Assembly (NCBI GenBank): GCA_016929795.1
Contig: JAFGIA010000415.1
Coordinates: 1-64,000, forward strand
DNA: 64,000 bases
Origin: Anaerolineae bacterium
GTDB lineage: Bacteria > Chloroflexota > Anaerolineae > JAAYZQ01
Reading direction: 5' to 3'
A program made the translations under genes and the position numbers. The notes under the pieces were generated by a model. The model was not told the origin of the DNA, did no database searches, and was given only the letters and a program-made list of their open reading frames with translations. This document shows, piece after piece, positions 44,537-52,040 of this stretch (its first letter is position 1; the number at the start of each line of letters is the position of its first letter).

Positions 44537-45205
44537 CTATGTTCTCCTTTCGTGCGCGCGCCCCCGTGGCACAGGGGTTCGCCAGAATCGATCGTTCCAC
44601 AGCGTCGCACGAAACCACTTCCAGATGTTGGGGTCCGCTACATTCAAGTCGTGCGGGCGGTGGCAGTACCAGGCGAGTGAGCGCGCGACATACTCTTTCA
44701 CGCTGGCTGCCGCTGCCTCGTCGACGGCGTGTCCCAGGGCAAAGAGACGTCCAAGCCGTTCGCCTGCCTCGCGCCAATGCGGCTCGATCCCGCCGCCCTC
44801 TGACAGCCAGGCGCCAGCAGGATCGCCGGCACAGCCAAGGTAGTGGTCGACCAGGTGTCCCAAGACGTGCAATACCAAGTCGTCGCCGCGCGCCAGATCC
44901 TCGACAGAGATGAGTGCCACGTTGTGGCGATCGAACCCGGCGACAGAGACGGGCCCCACGACGTAGCGCGAGCGGCCAGGGTGCACGATGACCCAGCCGC
45001 CGTCGTGGTTGAGCAGGAAGGACCACAATTGGACGGGCAGGCAAGCGATCTCGCGGGCGAGTGCCTGCATGGGTGCCCACGCGTGGTCAAATACTCCTTG
45101 CACCCAGAGAGGGGCGTGGGCAAGGAGATTGGGGGCCAGCCTGGCCCGCTCGCGCAACCACTCTGATTTATGATTTATGATTTTTGATTTTTGATTGTCG
45201 TCCAT
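44537..45205 (-). CDS. Hypothetical protein with degenerate zinc-protease-like motif
   Basis: A 222-residue protein. His113 and His117 with Val114, Leu115, Gly116 form HVLGHLVDHYLGC, like the HELGH motif of zinc peptidases but without the catalytic Glu, so activity is doubtful. The region around it (LARGDDLVLHVLGH) resembles the active-site helix of lethal-factor-like or gluzincin domains. It has no signal peptide. The first 14 residues are encoded by AT-rich heptamer repeat DNA (45165-45192); the true start may be later. It is one base from the M24 peptidase gene. Confidence 0.6.
   Translation of the reverse strand: MDDNQKSKIINHKSEWLRERARLAPNLLAHAPLWVQGVFDHAWAPMQALAREIACLPVQLWSFLLNHDGGWVIVHPGRSRYVVGPVSVAGFDRHNVALISVEDLARGDDLVLHVLGHLVDHYLGCAGDPAGAWLSEGGGIEPHWREAGERLGRLFALGHAVDEAAAASVKEYVARSLAWYCHRPHDLNVADPNIWKWFRATLWNDRFWRTPVPRGRAHERRT
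45165..45197. repeat. Heptamer repeat tract (GATTTAT/GATTTTT)
   Basis: GATTTAT x2 (45165-45178), GATTTTT x2 (45179-45192) and GATTG on the plus strand. It forms the 5' end of the minus-strand gene ending at 44537, where it encodes the Asn/Lys/Ile-rich N-terminus. Same period as the tracts at 13348, 16557 and 48727. Confidence 0.7.
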
Positions 45206-45369
45206 AAGCTCGATGCACATCGAGACTCAGTAGATCCAGTGTTGATGTGCTCTTGCCGATCTTGATGCACGACAGAACTCGGCCGGAGAACCGGCCCTTG
45301 CCACCTGAATCTGCTGAGACTACACCCCATGGCCCTCGGGTGGTACTTCTATATAATACCAGAAGCCTA

Positions 45370-45397
45370 TTGACCCTGATGGATGGTATGCTATAAT
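45370..45397 (+). promoter_or_regulatory. Promoter-like sequence with no plus-strand gene downstream
   Basis: TTGACC (45370-45375), 16-base spacer, TATAAT (45392-45397) with an upstream TATG, so an extended -10. The next plus-strand CDS starts 1.8 kb later and has its own promoter. A hairpin, GTTGTG TGG CACAAC, follows at 45416-45430. It may drive a small or antisense RNA against the DUF3048 gene, or be fortuitous. Confidence 0.4.
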
Positions 45398-45479
45398 TGC
45401 GTTAGCTTACCTCCCGTTGTGTGGCACAACGTGTCAAATCGTGGCAGGTGAGCGAGAAATGGATCTTTAACAACTGCAT

Positions 45480-45493
45480 GTGTACTGGTACAC
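45480..45493. repeat. Small palindrome downstream of the DUF3048 gene
   Basis: GTGTAC TG GTACAC, eleven bases after the stop codon of the minus-strand gene at 45504. No T-run follows on the minus strand, so it is only a weak terminator candidate. Confidence 0.35.
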
Positions 45494-45503
45494 GCACGTG
45501 TGC

Positions 45504-46784
45504 TTACTCCTCTGCATCCCAGGTGGCTTCGAATGTCCAGCGGTGTCCCGGCAGGGGCACGAGCTGGATCCAGGTGTTGCCGGGCTTGAGTGGGATCGGG
45601 AGCTGGCCTTCGGGATCGCGAAAGACGAGCATATGATCGCGCTGCGGACGGGCCCACAGACCTTCGTAGGCCAGCCCATCGCGAAATACGACGACAGGGC
45701 CGGTGCCCCAGAGCTGGATCTGGACGGAGGGGTGGTTGCGCCGGGGCTCGTCTTCATAGATGTCGGTGTCGACGTGGTTGGCATAGACGACGACGACGTT
45801 GGTGACCTGGATCTGCTTGCCCGACGCCGCGTCGACGTGGGGCGAGCCACCATCCCAGCGCAGGTAGGTGCCGAGGTCGGGGTCGTAGCGATAGTCGACG
45901 ATCATGTCGCGCGATGGATAGGGGATGTTGATATGGGTGGCTGGCTGGCCTCCCTCGGGCGGGTCAGCGGAGAAGTGGAGCTCTGAAAGGTCCTGGCGCT
46001 CGTTGATGCCCAGCTCATCCGCAATCTCCCAGATTTTGGCCGGGTCGGCAAAGAGGGTATGCTCGATAGGAATGCCCTGGGCTCTGAGCTCCTGGTCGCG
46101 ATAAAAGCCTTCAGGGTGGAGGCCCCAACCGTAACAGAACTGGCGATCGTAAAAGTCGGCGTTCAAGAACTTGGGATACAGCCCCGCACTGGTGCCGGAA
46201 AAGGCCATGAGACTGTCATACATGGCCGGGATCTCCAGGTCGATAAAGCGGGCGCTGCGCGTGGAGCCGATCTTGGTCACTTGCTGGCAGAGGTAGATGC
46301 CGGTAAAGCGCGTGATGGCGGCTTCGGACAGGTGTTCGTAGACAATGTCGGCCTCAGGCAAGCCGTACTGAGGGCGCGAGATGCCTGCGTTTTGGATCTT
46401 GATGGCGAGCGGCCGGCGCTCGAGGAGGGCCAGGTTCTCGACGGGGAGCCCGGTCAGTGGGCACTCGTCCGCCCCGGGGGTGCTCCACGGGATGGCAGCG
46501 GGCTCGAGTGTGGGAGTTGGTGTTTCGGTGGGCGTCTCGGTGGGTGGCGCGGGCGTCGGTGTGGGTGTGTCGGTGGGCACCTCGGTAGGGGTGGCGGTGG
46601 GTGCTGGTGTGTAGGTGGCGGTGGGGAGCGCCGGCAGGGCAACGCTGGACGTGCGTGCCGATTGTGTGGGGGCAGGTGGCGGCTGTGTAGGGTCTGAAGA
46701 GAGGCAGGCAGTGAGTGTGATGACCAGGGCAAAGAGTATCACGACGATACGCGTCGCACGCCAGCGTCTGCTGTGACTTGGCAT
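45504..46784 (-). CDS. DUF3048 (YerB-like) lipoprotein
   Basis: A 426-residue lipoprotein. The ATG at 46784 follows GGAGG; a TTG at 46790 is an alternative. The signal peptide (RIVVILFALVITLTAC) has a lipobox and Cys. A low-complexity stretch rich in Thr and Pro (residues about 40-95) is followed by the DUF3048 domain: CPLTGLPVENLALLERRPLA, VKIQ-like KIQNAGISRPQYGLPEAD, IVYEHLSEAAITRF, IGSTRSARFIDLEI and the C-terminal half with VTNVVVVYANHVDTD and EGLWARPQRDHMLVFRD. The family is conserved, is exported, and has no known activity. It ends the small minus-strand group at 43417-46784. Confidence 0.85.
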   Translation of the reverse strand: MPSHSRRWRATRIVVILFALVITLTACLSSDPTQPPPAPTQSARTSSVALPALPTATYTPAPTATPTEVPTDTPTPTPAPPTETPTETPTPTLEPAAIPWSTPGADECPLTGLPVENLALLERRPLAIKIQNAGISRPQYGLPEADIVYEHLSEAAITRFTGIYLCQQVTKIGSTRSARFIDLEIPAMYDSLMAFSGTSAGLYPKFLNADFYDRQFCYGWGLHPEGFYRDQELRAQGIPIEHTLFADPAKIWEIADELGINERQDLSELHFSADPPEGGQPATHINIPYPSRDMIVDYRYDPDLGTYLRWDGGSPHVDAASGKQIQVTNVVVVYANHVDTDIYEDEPRRNHPSVQIQLWGTGPVVVFRDGLAYEGLWARPQRDHMLVFRDPEGQLPIPLKPGNTWIQLVPLPGHRWTFEATWDAEE

Positions 46785-46830
46785 ATCCAACCTCCGTTGG
46801 AAAGTCTCGTATCATTTCAATCATCTGGGG

Positions 46831-46863
46831 GATGTAGGGTGGATTGACCATCCGCCCTACATC
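46831..46863. repeat. 14-bp hairpin in the DUF3048 leader
   Basis: GATGTAGGGTGGAT (46831-46844), loop TGACC, ATCCGCCCTACATC (46850-46863), with one G-T pair. It lies in the leader between the leftward promoter and the DUF3048 ATG. From memory, TAGGGTGG...CCGCCCTA hairpins are common dispersed palindromes. Confidence 0.6.
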
Positions 46864-46923
46864 CCACCCCGACTTTGTGAGATGGTACAAAATCTCTATA
46901 GAATAACAGATGTCGTGCGGCGT

Positions 46924-46953
46924 ATTATATCATAGGAGACGACGTTTTCACAA
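46924..46953 (-). promoter_or_regulatory. Candidate promoter of the DUF3048 gene
   Basis: On the minus strand: -10 TATAAT (46924-46929) with an upstream TGA, and TTGTGA as a weak -35 at 18 bases spacing. The leader runs about 135 bases to the ATG at 46784. Confidence 0.5.
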
Positions 46954-47116
46954 GTCAGGTTGCAGAGGACGCCGGGCCGGGCCTGACGGGTTTGCGTTTG
47001 CCGAAAGGCGCGTGGTCTGTTTGTGTGACGTGCCTGGCGCCAGTGTGGGCGGGTGGCTCGACACGAAATTCGGCAGGTGTTGCGGGGCGAAAAAGTGATA
47101 AGTACCAACGGGCCAG

Positions 47117-47145
47117 TTGACTAATACGTAGAGACAGGGTATAAT
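47117..47145 (+). promoter_or_regulatory. Near-consensus promoter of the conservon-like cluster
   Basis: TTGACT (47117-47122), 17-base spacer, TATAAT (47140-47145), 75 bases before the ATG at 47220. This strong site probably starts transcription of the plus-strand group 47220-64000. Confidence 0.75.
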
Positions 47146-47219
47146 GTGCCGGAACCGTTTCTGAGAGTCTGCCGGATGCGGCGTGTCTAGGATGACAATC
47201 CATCAAAGGATAGATAGGG

Positions 47220-48050
47220 ATGGCGCTGAAAGGAAACCTGCGGGACTTTAGCACGACCCAGCTCTTGAACCTCATCCACCTTGCACGGAAAACGGGTGCC
47301 CTGACGATCCAGGTGCCGTCGGGCGTGACCACACTCTTCTTTCGGGAAGGGAAGTTGGTACACGCGAGTACGGACGGGCGCGATGGGCACCTGGCAACCG
47401 TCCTGGCGCGAGCCGGTAAATTGACAGAGGAACAGGCGCGGATTATCCGATCGAGATCGGGTAACAAGAGCGACAAGGAATTGGGCATGTTGCTCATCAG
47501 CGCCAAGCACGTGAGCCAGGACGACATTGTGCAGAGTGTGCGCAGTGACGTTTTGGAGACAGTCTATGGGCTGTTTACCTGGTCTGATGGCATGTTCCAC
47601 TTTGAGCCCAACCAACTGCCAGCCGATGATGCGATTACGGTCCCGATCGACCTTGAGAACATTATCCTCGAGGGTAGCCGGCGGGTCAAGGAGTGGGAGC
47701 GACTCCAGGATGAACTGCCGGACCTGAACATGGCCCTAAAGTTCACCGATCGCCCCCAAGCGCAGCTCAGGAACATTAACCTCAGCGTAGATGAGTGGCG
47801 CGTGATTTCGTACATCAATCCTCGCAACTCGATCAAGCAGATCGGCCAGAGAATCGGCATGGATGATTTCCAGATTCGCAAGATCATCTATGGCCTGCTG
47901 CAGGCAGGGCTGGTAGAGATGCTGACGCCGGAGGGTGCGGCAGCGCCCAAGCGAGAACAAGCCACCAAAATGGAGACGGTGATCGCTCGCCCGCCTGCCG
48001 TGAAGCGCTCTGTCATTCATAAGCTGATCGATCGGATCAAGCGCCTTTAG
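47220..48050 (+). CDS. DUF4388 (PATAN-like) protein with C-terminal winged helix
   Basis: A 276-residue protein. The start ALKGNLRDFSTTQLLNLIHL, with KTGALTIQVPSGVTTLFFREG and HASTDGRDG, is typical of the DUF4388 family found next to two-component and GTPase systems. A helical linker follows (KSDKELGMLL), then FTWSDGMFHFEPNQLPAD and a second half with NISVDEWRVISYINP-type text, a likely winged helix near residues 190-245 (IKQIGQRIGMDDFQIRKIIY). Probably an adaptor for signalling rather than an enzyme. It leads the GTPase/roadblock group; the next gene begins 78 bases later. Confidence 0.82.
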   Translation: MALKGNLRDFSTTQLLNLIHLARKTGALTIQVPSGVTTLFFREGKLVHASTDGRDGHLATVLARAGKLTEEQARIIRSRSGNKSDKELGMLLISAKHVSQDDIVQSVRSDVLETVYGLFTWSDGMFHFEPNQLPADDAITVPIDLENIILEGSRRVKEWERLQDELPDLNMALKFTDRPQAQLRNINLSVDEWRVISYINPRNSIKQIGQRIGMDDFQIRKIIYGLLQAGLVEMLTPEGAAAPKREQATKMETVIARPPAVKRSVIHKLIDRIKRL

Positions 48051-48128
48051 TGTCCATGCCAGGGGAACTGGCGCCGAACGTTTACGCCTGAACCCCGGCT
48101 TACTTGACAGAACAGGGTAGATGCAACG

Positions 48129-48659
48129 ATGCAAACAGTCAAAATGGTCGTCACCGGCCCATTCAACGCGGGGAAAACCGAGTTTATTCGCGCAGTCAGT
48201 GAAATCGACGTCGTGAGCACAGAGCGCAAGATCAGCGATGCGACTTCGCGCGTGAAAAAAGAGACGACGGTGGCCATGGATTTCGGACGGATCACCGTCG
48301 ACGAGGACTTGGTGCTCTACCTGTTTGGAACGCCGGGGCAGAAGCGCTTTGACTTTATGTGGGAGATCCTGTCCGAGGGTATGCTGGGGTTTGTCGTGTT
48401 GGTGGATAGCGTGCGTCCCGAGACGTTTCGGGAGGCGCGGCGTATTCTCGACATCTTTCGGGGTTATGCGACCACTCCCTACGTTGTGGCTGCCAACAAG
48501 CAAGATATGGAAGACGCGTGGTCTCCTGAAGACCTGCGCATCGCGCTAAAGGTAGCTCCAGGGATCAAGTTGCTGCCGTGTGTGGCAACGGAGAAGGAAA
48601 GTGTGAAAACGGTTCTGCTCGAGCTGCTGTATGGGATTCTGGAGAGCACGCCCGAGTAA
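48129..48659 (+). CDS. Small Ras-like GTPase, CvnD/MglA-like
   Basis: A 176-residue GTP-binding protein. G1 is VTGPFNAGKTEF, followed by the switch region TTVAMDFGRITVDEDLVLYL, G3 LFGTPGQKRFDF and G4 AANKQD; the text after G3, MWEILSEGMLGFVVLVDSVRP, matches CvnD proteins of Streptomyces conservons and relates to MglA. There is no lipid-anchor signal. Its partner roadblock protein is encoded 112 bases downstream and could act as its GTPase-activating protein. The function probably is to relay a signal from the multi-GAF kinase, by analogy with conservons. This is inferred from family and gene order. Confidence 0.88.
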   Translation: MQTVKMVVTGPFNAGKTEFIRAVSEIDVVSTERKISDATSRVKKETTVAMDFGRITVDEDLVLYLFGTPGQKRFDFMWEILSEGMLGFVVLVDSVRPETFREARRILDIFRGYATTPYVVAANKQDMEDAWSPEDLRIALKVAPGIKLLPCVATEKESVKTVLLELLYGILESTPE

Positions 48660-48660
48660 T

Positions 48661-48761
48661 CTGATTTGCGATTTTAGATTTACGATTGCCGGCGCTACGC
48701 CAATCGTGTCCCTGGGTAGAAGGTGTCGTAAATCGTAAATCGTAAATCGTAAATCGTAAAT
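48661..48761. repeat. Heptamer tract with five exact tandem CGTAAAT copies before the roadblock gene
   Basis: Five consecutive CGTAAAT units at 48727-48761 end one base before the GGAGG ribosome site of the roadblock gene at 48772. Upstream there is related text, GATTTGCGATTTTAGATTTACGATTG, and an inverted CGATTG/CAATCG. This is the longest exact array of the family in the window and could change in copy number. Confidence 0.85.
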
Positions 48762-48771
48762 GGAGGATGCG

Positions 48772-49143
48772 ATGACTCGATCGCGCACGGAACAGATGGT
48801 ATCTCGTCTCAAGGACCTGCAGGTTAGCACGCCGGATATCGAAGCTTCGGCTGTGGTGAGCGTCGACGGCCTGATCATCGCGTCGGCACTGCCAACCGAT
48901 GTGGAGGAGGACCGGGTGTCGGCGATGAGCGCCGCGATGCTCAGCCTGGGTGACCGGATTGCAGGCGAGTTGGGACGCGGTGTCCTCGATCAGGTGTATA
49001 TTCGAGGGGCAAATGGCTATGTCATCCTGAGTGCTGTTGGAGAGGAGGCGGTGCTCACAGTGCTGGCTCGCCAGGATGCCAAGTTGGGATTGGTGTTTCT
49101 TGACATGCGCAGGGCAGCAGAGGATCTCAGCCGTTTGATCTAG
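48772..49143 (+). CDS. Roadblock/LC7 domain protein
   Basis: A 123-residue protein. The ATG at 48772 follows GGAGG with 5 bases spacing. The single roadblock domain is clear: a long N-terminal helix (TEQMVSRLKDLQ), then IEASAVVSVDGLIIASALPTD, SAMSAAMLSLGDRIAGELG, DQVYIRGANGYVILSAVGEE and VLTVLARQDAKLGLVFLDMR. It is similar to CvnB and MglB, which dimerise and promote GTP hydrolysis by their partner GTPase. The gene directly follows the GTPase gene and precedes a hydrolase; copy number of the heptamer array upstream might tune its expression. Confidence 0.9.
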   Translation: MTRSRTEQMVSRLKDLQVSTPDIEASAVVSVDGLIIASALPTDVEEDRVSAMSAAMLSLGDRIAGELGRGVLDQVYIRGANGYVILSAVGEEAVLTVLARQDAKLGLVFLDMRRAAEDLSRLI

Positions 49144-49201
49144 CCACTGCACGACCCATGGGATGCAACGTGGTGCATTGGGGGTGCCTAGGGGAGAGAG
49201 C

Positions 49202-50008
49202 TTGAGTTCAATCGTTACAGGTCAGGGCGTCGTACACTATGAAGTATATGGTCGGGGTAAGCCGGTGATCTTGCTGCATGGCTGGCTTGGCTCTTGGGGT
49301 TGCTGGCTAGGCACAATGGAGGCGCTGTCGTCGAATTATCGGGCCTACGCCCTCGACTTTTGGGGGTTTGGCGAATCGGACAAACGCCGGGAGAGCTACA
49401 ATATCAGCGATTTTGTGTCGCTCGTGTCGCAGTTCATGGAGCGGATGGGGATCGATCACGCCCCGGTCATCGGTCACTCGATGGGGGGGACGGTGGCGCT
49501 CAACCTGGCACTCGACCGTCCCCAGCAGGTGGAAAGGGCGGCCGTCGTCGGATCTCCTGTTGATGGGCGGTCGCTGAACGTGTTCTTGAAGCTGGCCGGT
49601 TACCCCTGGATCGCATTTCTGGTGTGGAACTCGCCATCGGCACTGCGGCTGGGGCTCAAAGTCTTTGCACCATGGGTCGCGGCAAGTTCGAGCGAGTGGT
49701 ACGATCTTCTGATGCGTGATCTGTCCAAGATGACGCTCGAATCTTTCCTATGGAGCATTCACTCGCTGCATCACACCGACTTGAGACCAAGGCTGGGCAT
49801 GCTGCGTATGCCCGTGTTGGGGGTATATGGTCGAGGGGACAAGATCGTCGATCCACGCCAGTCGGAACTTTTCCAGCGGATCGCGAACTCGCGAGTTGAG
49901 ATGCTGAGTGGATCGAGGCACTTTCCGATGCTCGATGAGCCGGAAGCTTTTCACAAGATCCTCATGAGCTTCTTATCGAGTGGAGCGACGACACGCCGCG
50001 AAGTGTAG
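49202..50008 (+). CDS. Alpha/beta hydrolase
   Basis: A 268-residue alpha/beta-fold hydrolase. The TTG at 49202 after GGGGAGAGAG is the best start; it gives LSSIVTGQGVVHYEVYGRG. Catalytic motifs: VILLHGWLGSWGCW (oxyanion), GHSMGG with the nucleophile Ser, the Asp in GRGDKIVDP, and the His in GSRHFPMLDEP. No membrane segment and no lid-specific motif. It belongs to the signalling cluster by strand and spacing. Probably an esterase or a hydrolase of a small ester or acyl compound; the nearby acyl-ACP reductase-like gene makes a lipid link possible but unproven. Confidence 0.85.
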   Translation: MSSIVTGQGVVHYEVYGRGKPVILLHGWLGSWGCWLGTMEALSSNYRAYALDFWGFGESDKRRESYNISDFVSLVSQFMERMGIDHAPVIGHSMGGTVALNLALDRPQQVERAAVVGSPVDGRSLNVFLKLAGYPWIAFLVWNSPSALRLGLKVFAPWVAASSSEWYDLLMRDLSKMTLESFLWSIHSLHHTDLRPRLGMLRMPVLGVYGRGDKIVDPRQSELFQRIANSRVEMLSGSRHFPMLDEPEAFHKILMSFLSSGATTRREV

Positions 50009-50125
50009 GCGGGAGGTGGCGTGCCGTCAAAGAATCGCTGTTGAGCGTGTGACCTGGTGATGGATCATGGGATGCCATGCTGCATGTGCTAGGTTCGGCA
50101 GCAGGTTCAATGAGAGGTAGAGGGA

Positions 50126-50776
50126 ATGGCCACCGACGAACACACCAACGAAGGTGATCAGAAAAGATACTACTGGCCCAACAAGATGGGGCGGATGATG
50201 CTGCTGGCCCTGGAAGACGTGATGGGCAAAAACGGCGTCAATGCTGTCCTCAACCTGGCCAAACTGCGCCACCTGATCAACAACTATCCCCCGAACAACC
50301 TCGATCTTGGCTGGAGCTTTGAGGAGATGGCGGCTCTGAATCAGGCGCTCGATGACATGTATGGCCCGCGGGGTGGTAAGGGGCTGGCGATGCGTGCCGG
50401 GCGTGCGGGCCTCTACTATGCCCTGAAGGATTTCGCCGCGGTGCTCGGTATTGCCGACCTGGCTTTCCGCCTCCTCCCCCTTGGGATGAAGATCAAAGTG
50501 GGTCTGAACGCGATGGCCGAGACGTTTAACAAGACGAGCGACCAGGTTGTGCGGGTGGAAGAGGAGGTGGATCACTTCTTGTACCACATTGACCGCTGTC
50601 CCGTGTGTTGGGGGCGTACCTCCGATGTGCCGATCTGCCATGCGGGCTTGGGATTGCTCCAGGAAGGCCTGCATTGGGTCACGGGGGGCAAGAACATTCG
50701 GGTGGAGGAGGTGCTCTGCATTGCCAAGGGGGACCCATCTTGTACGTATGTGATTGACAAACGGCCGTTAGACTAG
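50126..50776 (+). CDS. V4R-domain protein with a cysteine cluster
   Basis: A 216-residue protein whose C-terminal half resembles the V4R (4-vinyl reductase-like) sensor domain. Five cysteines are at 158, 161, 171, 198 and 206 (DRCPVCWGR, PICHAGLGLLQEGLHWVTGG, EVLCIAKGDPSCTYVI), a pattern that could bind a metal or small hydrophobic ligand. The N-terminal half is helical. In other bacteria V4R domains sense hydrocarbons or lipids. It lies between the hydrolase and the beta-helix gene. Its role may be ligand sensing for the multi-GAF kinase system; this is inference. Confidence 0.75.
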   Translation: MATDEHTNEGDQKRYYWPNKMGRMMLLALEDVMGKNGVNAVLNLAKLRHLINNYPPNNLDLGWSFEEMAALNQALDDMYGPRGGKGLAMRAGRAGLYYALKDFAAVLGIADLAFRLLPLGMKIKVGLNAMAETFNKTSDQVVRVEEEVDHFLYHIDRCPVCWGRTSDVPICHAGLGLLQEGLHWVTGGKNIRVEEVLCIAKGDPSCTYVIDKRPLD

Positions 50777-50789
50777 TCAGGCGCTGCTA

Positions 50790-52037
50790 ATGAGAAAGGT
50801 CATCATTCGAGACAAGCGCAAGATTGCGCCGTTTAACGAGCCCGCTCGCGAGCTGCGGGTGCTGAACAAGCCGTTGTGGTTGCATCAACGAGATATTCTG
50901 GAGCCGTATTGCCAGTCAGAGATCGAGGTCGACTTTTTTGAGCAGATCCCCAACGGTGACTATGAGGAGATGCTCGTCTACCGCGATAATCTTTTCTTCG
51001 ATAAGGATTTCGTCAACACCTTTCTCTCCAAGGCCCGCTCGTTGGGCAAGGCATGCCGGGTCGCTTTTTCTTTGGACGACCAGGTGATCAGCAGGCACGC
51101 CCTGCCGCTGCAGAATGGGATCCGGCGTGAAGGCAACGTATACGTCGCCAATATGTGGTATTATCCACGTGGCATCGAAGACATCACACGGCCGCTGGTG
51201 GTCGAGACGGGGGCGTACGAGTTTGGCTCGTACAGGGTGCCGACACACATGTCAAGCGAAAAGGGCGATCTGGTGTTCCAGATCCCACTTTGCGCCTTTC
51301 TATCGATTGAGAACTGGGTGCACATCTTTGTCGCCAACTGCCTCTTTGGCGTGCTTGCGGAAGGGGCACGCATGGAACGCAGTTTGACCAGTGTGCGCAG
51401 GCAGTTGCAGATTTTCTGGCGCTCGCTGTTGGAGCGCAAGCAGATTTTGTCCAATTCGGAGATGGTGCAGGTCGGCCGCAACTGCCAGATCGATCCGACC
51501 GCGGTGATCCAGGGCCCGACGGTGATCGGCGACAATGTCTACATCGGGGCGGGTGTCGTGATTTCGAATTGCATCATTGGCAACCACGTCAGCATTCTGC
51601 AAGGTAACCAGCTTCTCATCAGCGTGGTAGGTGATCGCTGCTACCTGCCTTTTCGTTCGTCCTTGTTCATGACAACGCTGATGGAAGATACCATGGTGGC
51701 GCAGAATGCATGCCTGCAGTTCTGCGTCGTGGGACGTGATTCATTTATTGGTGCCGGCACGACGTTTACCGATTTCAACCTGATTCCCAAGTTGCTGCGG
51801 ACATCTCATCGTGGTCAGCTCGAGGATGTAGGCATGACGGTCCTGGGAGGGTGCGTGGGTCACCATTGCCGCATCGGTGCGGATCTGACCATCTATCCGG
51901 CGCGCACGATCGAATCCGATGTCGTGCTGGCGCGTAGGGACGACCGGTCGGTGATCTCGCGCAATATCTCCTATGAGGAGAGCGACCACCTTGACTGGCC
52001 TGATTCCGAGTTTCATCCGAGACTCTATCCGAGATGA
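50790..52037 (+). CDS. Left-handed beta-helix (hexapeptide repeat) transferase-like protein
   Basis: A 415-residue protein. The first 220 residues form an unknown mixed domain (KPLWLHQRDILEPYCQSEIE, NMWYYPRGIEDITRPLVVE). The second half contains hexapeptide repeats of the form [LIV]-G-x4 (TAVIQGPTVIGDNVYIGAG, CIIGNHVSI, CVVGRDSFIGAGTTF, CRIGADLTIYPA), as in acyl- and nucleotidyl-transferases such as LpxA/LpxD or GlmU. The substrate is unknown. The start is 13 bases after the V4R stop and 3 bases separate its stop from the acyl-ACP reductase-like gene. Confidence 0.75.
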   Translation: MRKVIIRDKRKIAPFNEPARELRVLNKPLWLHQRDILEPYCQSEIEVDFFEQIPNGDYEEMLVYRDNLFFDKDFVNTFLSKARSLGKACRVAFSLDDQVISRHALPLQNGIRREGNVYVANMWYYPRGIEDITRPLVVETGAYEFGSYRVPTHMSSEKGDLVFQIPLCAFLSIENWVHIFVANCLFGVLAEGARMERSLTSVRRQLQIFWRSLLERKQILSNSEMVQVGRNCQIDPTAVIQGPTVIGDNVYIGAGVVISNCIIGNHVSILQGNQLLISVVGDRCYLPFRSSLFMTTLMEDTMVAQNACLQFCVVGRDSFIGAGTTFTDFNLIPKLLRTSHRGQLEDVGMTVLGGCVGHHCRIGADLTIYPARTIESDVVLARRDDRSVISRNISYEESDHLDWPDSEFHPRLYPR

Positions 52038-52040
52038 TGG

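Larger units (their letters stand above)
46785..47219. other. Gene-free divergent region with two promoters and one hairpin
   Basis: Holds the start region of the DUF3048 gene leftward and the DUF4388 gene rightward. Features are the hairpin 46831-46863, the leftward -10 at 46924-46929 and the rightward promoter 47117-47145. No further coding sequence was seen. Confidence 0.7.

Noticed and set aside
45352..45357. Second TATAAT at 45352 as a promoter
   Set aside because: No acceptable -35 box at 16-18 bases; the site 40 bases later is far better.
48727..48761. Possible CRISPR-like tandem array
   Set aside because: Units are 7 bases with no spacers and no cas genes; it is a simple tandem repeat.
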